From Chloroflexota bacterium (GTDB lineage: Bacteria; Chloroflexota; Anaerolineae; UBA4142): a stretch of DNA of 5,948 nt. The number at the start of each line of letters is the position of its first letter. Position 1 is the first letter of the stretch. The stretch is from positions 1-5,948 of the forward strand of contig JAMCRS010000157.1 in the NCBI GenBank assembly GCA_023380675.1, in the 5' to 3' direction. Below the pieces are notes generated by a model that did not search any database, was not told the DNA's origin, and worked only from the letters and a program-made list of their open reading frames with translations. The position numbers were made by a program, and so were the translations under genes. Positions 4,996-5,948 of this stretch are shown here, in pieces.

Positions 4996-5876
4996 GCACA
5001 TCGCCCGTACTGGCCCGGTCGCACAGCGCGAACTATACCCGGCGCATGATCACCAATCGCGTGATGCTTTCCCTCACGGGGATCGCGACCTTGTTTGCGA
5101 TCGGTCCGTTGATCTGGATTCTCGTCTACGTAGCGATCGAAGGCGGCCGGTTTCTCAACCTGGACTTCTTCACGCAGGTGCAAAGGCCGGTCGGCGTGGC
5201 GGGCGGGGGGGTGGCCAACGCTCTTGCCGGCTCGGCGATCGTCGTCGGGATCGCCTGCCTGATCGCGATCCCGATCAGTATCGTCGCCGCGTTCTACGTC
5301 ACCGACCATCCCGATTCGCCGCTCGGGGTCGCGGTGCGTTTTGGCACCGACGTGCTCGCCGGCGTTCCCTCGATCGTGATGGGCATCTTTGCGTACACCG
5401 TGATCGTTCTGCCCCAAAAGCACTTTTCCGCGCTGTCGGGCGGGTTCGCGTTGGCGATCATTATGACGCCGATCGTCCTCCGGACGACGGAGGAGATGCT
5501 CAAGCTGGTGCCGCGGAATCTGCGCGAGGGCGCGCTCGCGCTCGGCGCGCCGCAGTGGAAGACATCCTTGCAGGTGCTCCTGCCCGCCGCGATGAACGGC
5601 GTGGTCACCGGCATCATGCTGGGGATCGCGCGCGTGGCCGGCGAAGCGGCGCCCATGATCTTTACTTCGTTCGGCAATCCGTATATGAGCACCGATCCGA
5701 ATCAGCCGATCGCCACGCTCCCACATCTGATCTACGTCTATGCGATCTCTCCTTACAAGGATTTGCACGACAAGGCCTGGACGACCGCGCTCGTGCTGAT
5801 CGCGCTCATCCTGGGGCTCAACGTGCTGGCGCGCGCGCTCACCTCGTGGAGGGCGCGGTCTCTCAGCGGATACTGA
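4992..5876 (+). CDS. pstA: Phosphate ABC transporter permease PstA
   Basis: PstA pairs with PstC to make the transmembrane pathway for phosphate. The 294-residue product has a first membrane segment near residues 27-47 (FAIGPLIWILVYVAIEGG at its end), then GGGVANALAGSAIVV and AIPISIVAAFYVTDH typical of the family, DVLAGVPSIVMGIFAY, and the EAA-type docking loop EGALALG (179-185) followed by GIARVAGEAAPMIFT. The length is normal for PstA. The ATG at 4992 is chosen because it overlaps the pstC stop (ATGA) and is preceded by GGAGG (4980-4984) with a 7-base spacer; the open frame extends upstream only as a shadow of pstC. Normally pstB, the ATPase, and often phoU follow. Neither is seen in the remaining 72 bases. 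Confidence 0.95.
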   Translation: MSTSPVLARSHSANYTRRMITNRVMLSLTGIATLFAIGPLIWILVYVAIEGGRFLNLDFFTQVQRPVGVAGGGVANALAGSAIVVGIACLIAIPISIVAAFYVTDHPDSPLGVAVRFGTDVLAGVPSIVMGIFAYTVIVLPQKHFSALSGGFALAIIMTPIVLRTTEEMLKLVPRNLREGALALGAPQWKTSLQVLLPAAMNGVVTGIMLGIARVAGEAAPMIFTSFGNPYMSTDPNQPIATLPHLIYVYAISPYKDLHDKAWTTALVLIALILGLNVLARALTSWRARSLSGY

Positions 5877-5944
5877 TGAGGAGGATGGAAATGATCTCAC
5901 GCAGGTCGCTGGCAAGCGGCTGCTGCGTCGCCATCAGCGCGTAG
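5876..5944 (+). CDS. Possible mini-ORF after pstA
   Basis: ATG at 5876 shares a base with the pstA stop (TGATG) and opens a 22-residue frame, MRRMEMISRRSLASGCCVAISA, ending TAG at 5944. Two more in-frame ATGs at 5885 and 5891 follow a good AGGAGG, so the shorter products are better placed for translation. The peptide is basic then hydrophobic, somewhat like the beginning of a signal sequence (SRRSLASGCC). It may be a leader peptide, the start of a gene broken by a frameshift or sequence error, or meaningless. It does not look like the start of PstB or PhoU. Confidence 0.25.
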   Translation: MRRMEMISRRSLASGCCVAISA

Positions 5945-5948
5945 CACC

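Noticed and set aside
4878..5915. A 345-codon minus-strand open frame opposite pstA
   Set aside because: Its product is dominated by Arg, Asp, His and Gln, the typical composition of an antisense shadow; pstA is unmistakable on the other strand.
1..5948. CRISPR array, tRNA, rRNA, insertion sequence or attachment site
   Set aside because: No regularly spaced long repeats, transposase-like frame, terminal inverted repeats or tRNA-like fold was seen anywhere in the window.

Overview
The window reads as one intact piece of a GC-rich bacterial chromosome using the standard bacterial code. Two divergent gene clusters share a 282-base control region. The best taxonomic hint is the PstS lipoprotein, whose Val/Thr/Pro-rich linker after the lipobox Cys and C-terminal ITCNGKPL resemble solute-binding proteins of Chloroflexota. 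This is inferred from style, not from a database match.

Left half, minus strand (1-1597): an energy-coupling-factor (ECF) vitamin or micronutrient importer in the order S component, EcfT transmembrane coupler, EcfA-type ATPase. Only the first 75 residues of the ATPase are inside the window. The S and T genes overlap by 4 bases (GTGA). The cluster has a promoter with a perfect TATAAT, and a leader RNA that can fold a 12-bp hairpin. The imported substrate cannot be told from this sequence.

Centre (1598-1879): the divergent control region. Besides the ECF promoter it holds four direct repeats with an exact 11-base period (TTAACA, TTACAC, TTACAG, TTGTCG). This is the geometry of a Pho box bound by PhoB/PhoP-type phosphate-starvation regulators.

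Right half, plus strand (1880-5948): a phosphate (Pst) cluster opened by two unusual small genes. The first is an 81-residue membrane-anchored protein with a CxxC...CxxC zinc-ribbon pattern. Overlapping it by ATGA is a 151-residue protein of the low-molecular-weight phosphatase/arsenate-reductase fold whose catalytic Cys is replaced by Asp and whose second P-loop Cys is replaced by His. Then come pstS (phosphate-binding lipoprotein), a strong intercistronic hairpin, pstC and pstA (permeases, overlapping by ATGA). No pstB ATPase is visible before the window ends; only a 22-codon mini-ORF follows pstA.

Taken together, the right half looks like a phosphate-starvation operon capturing and importing inorganic phosphate. 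Its two leading genes are the most unusual content: a redox- and phosphatase-dead P-loop protein, translationally coupled to a membrane zinc ribbon and probably under Pho control, could be an accessory or sensory module for phosphate uptake. That role is a hypothesis.
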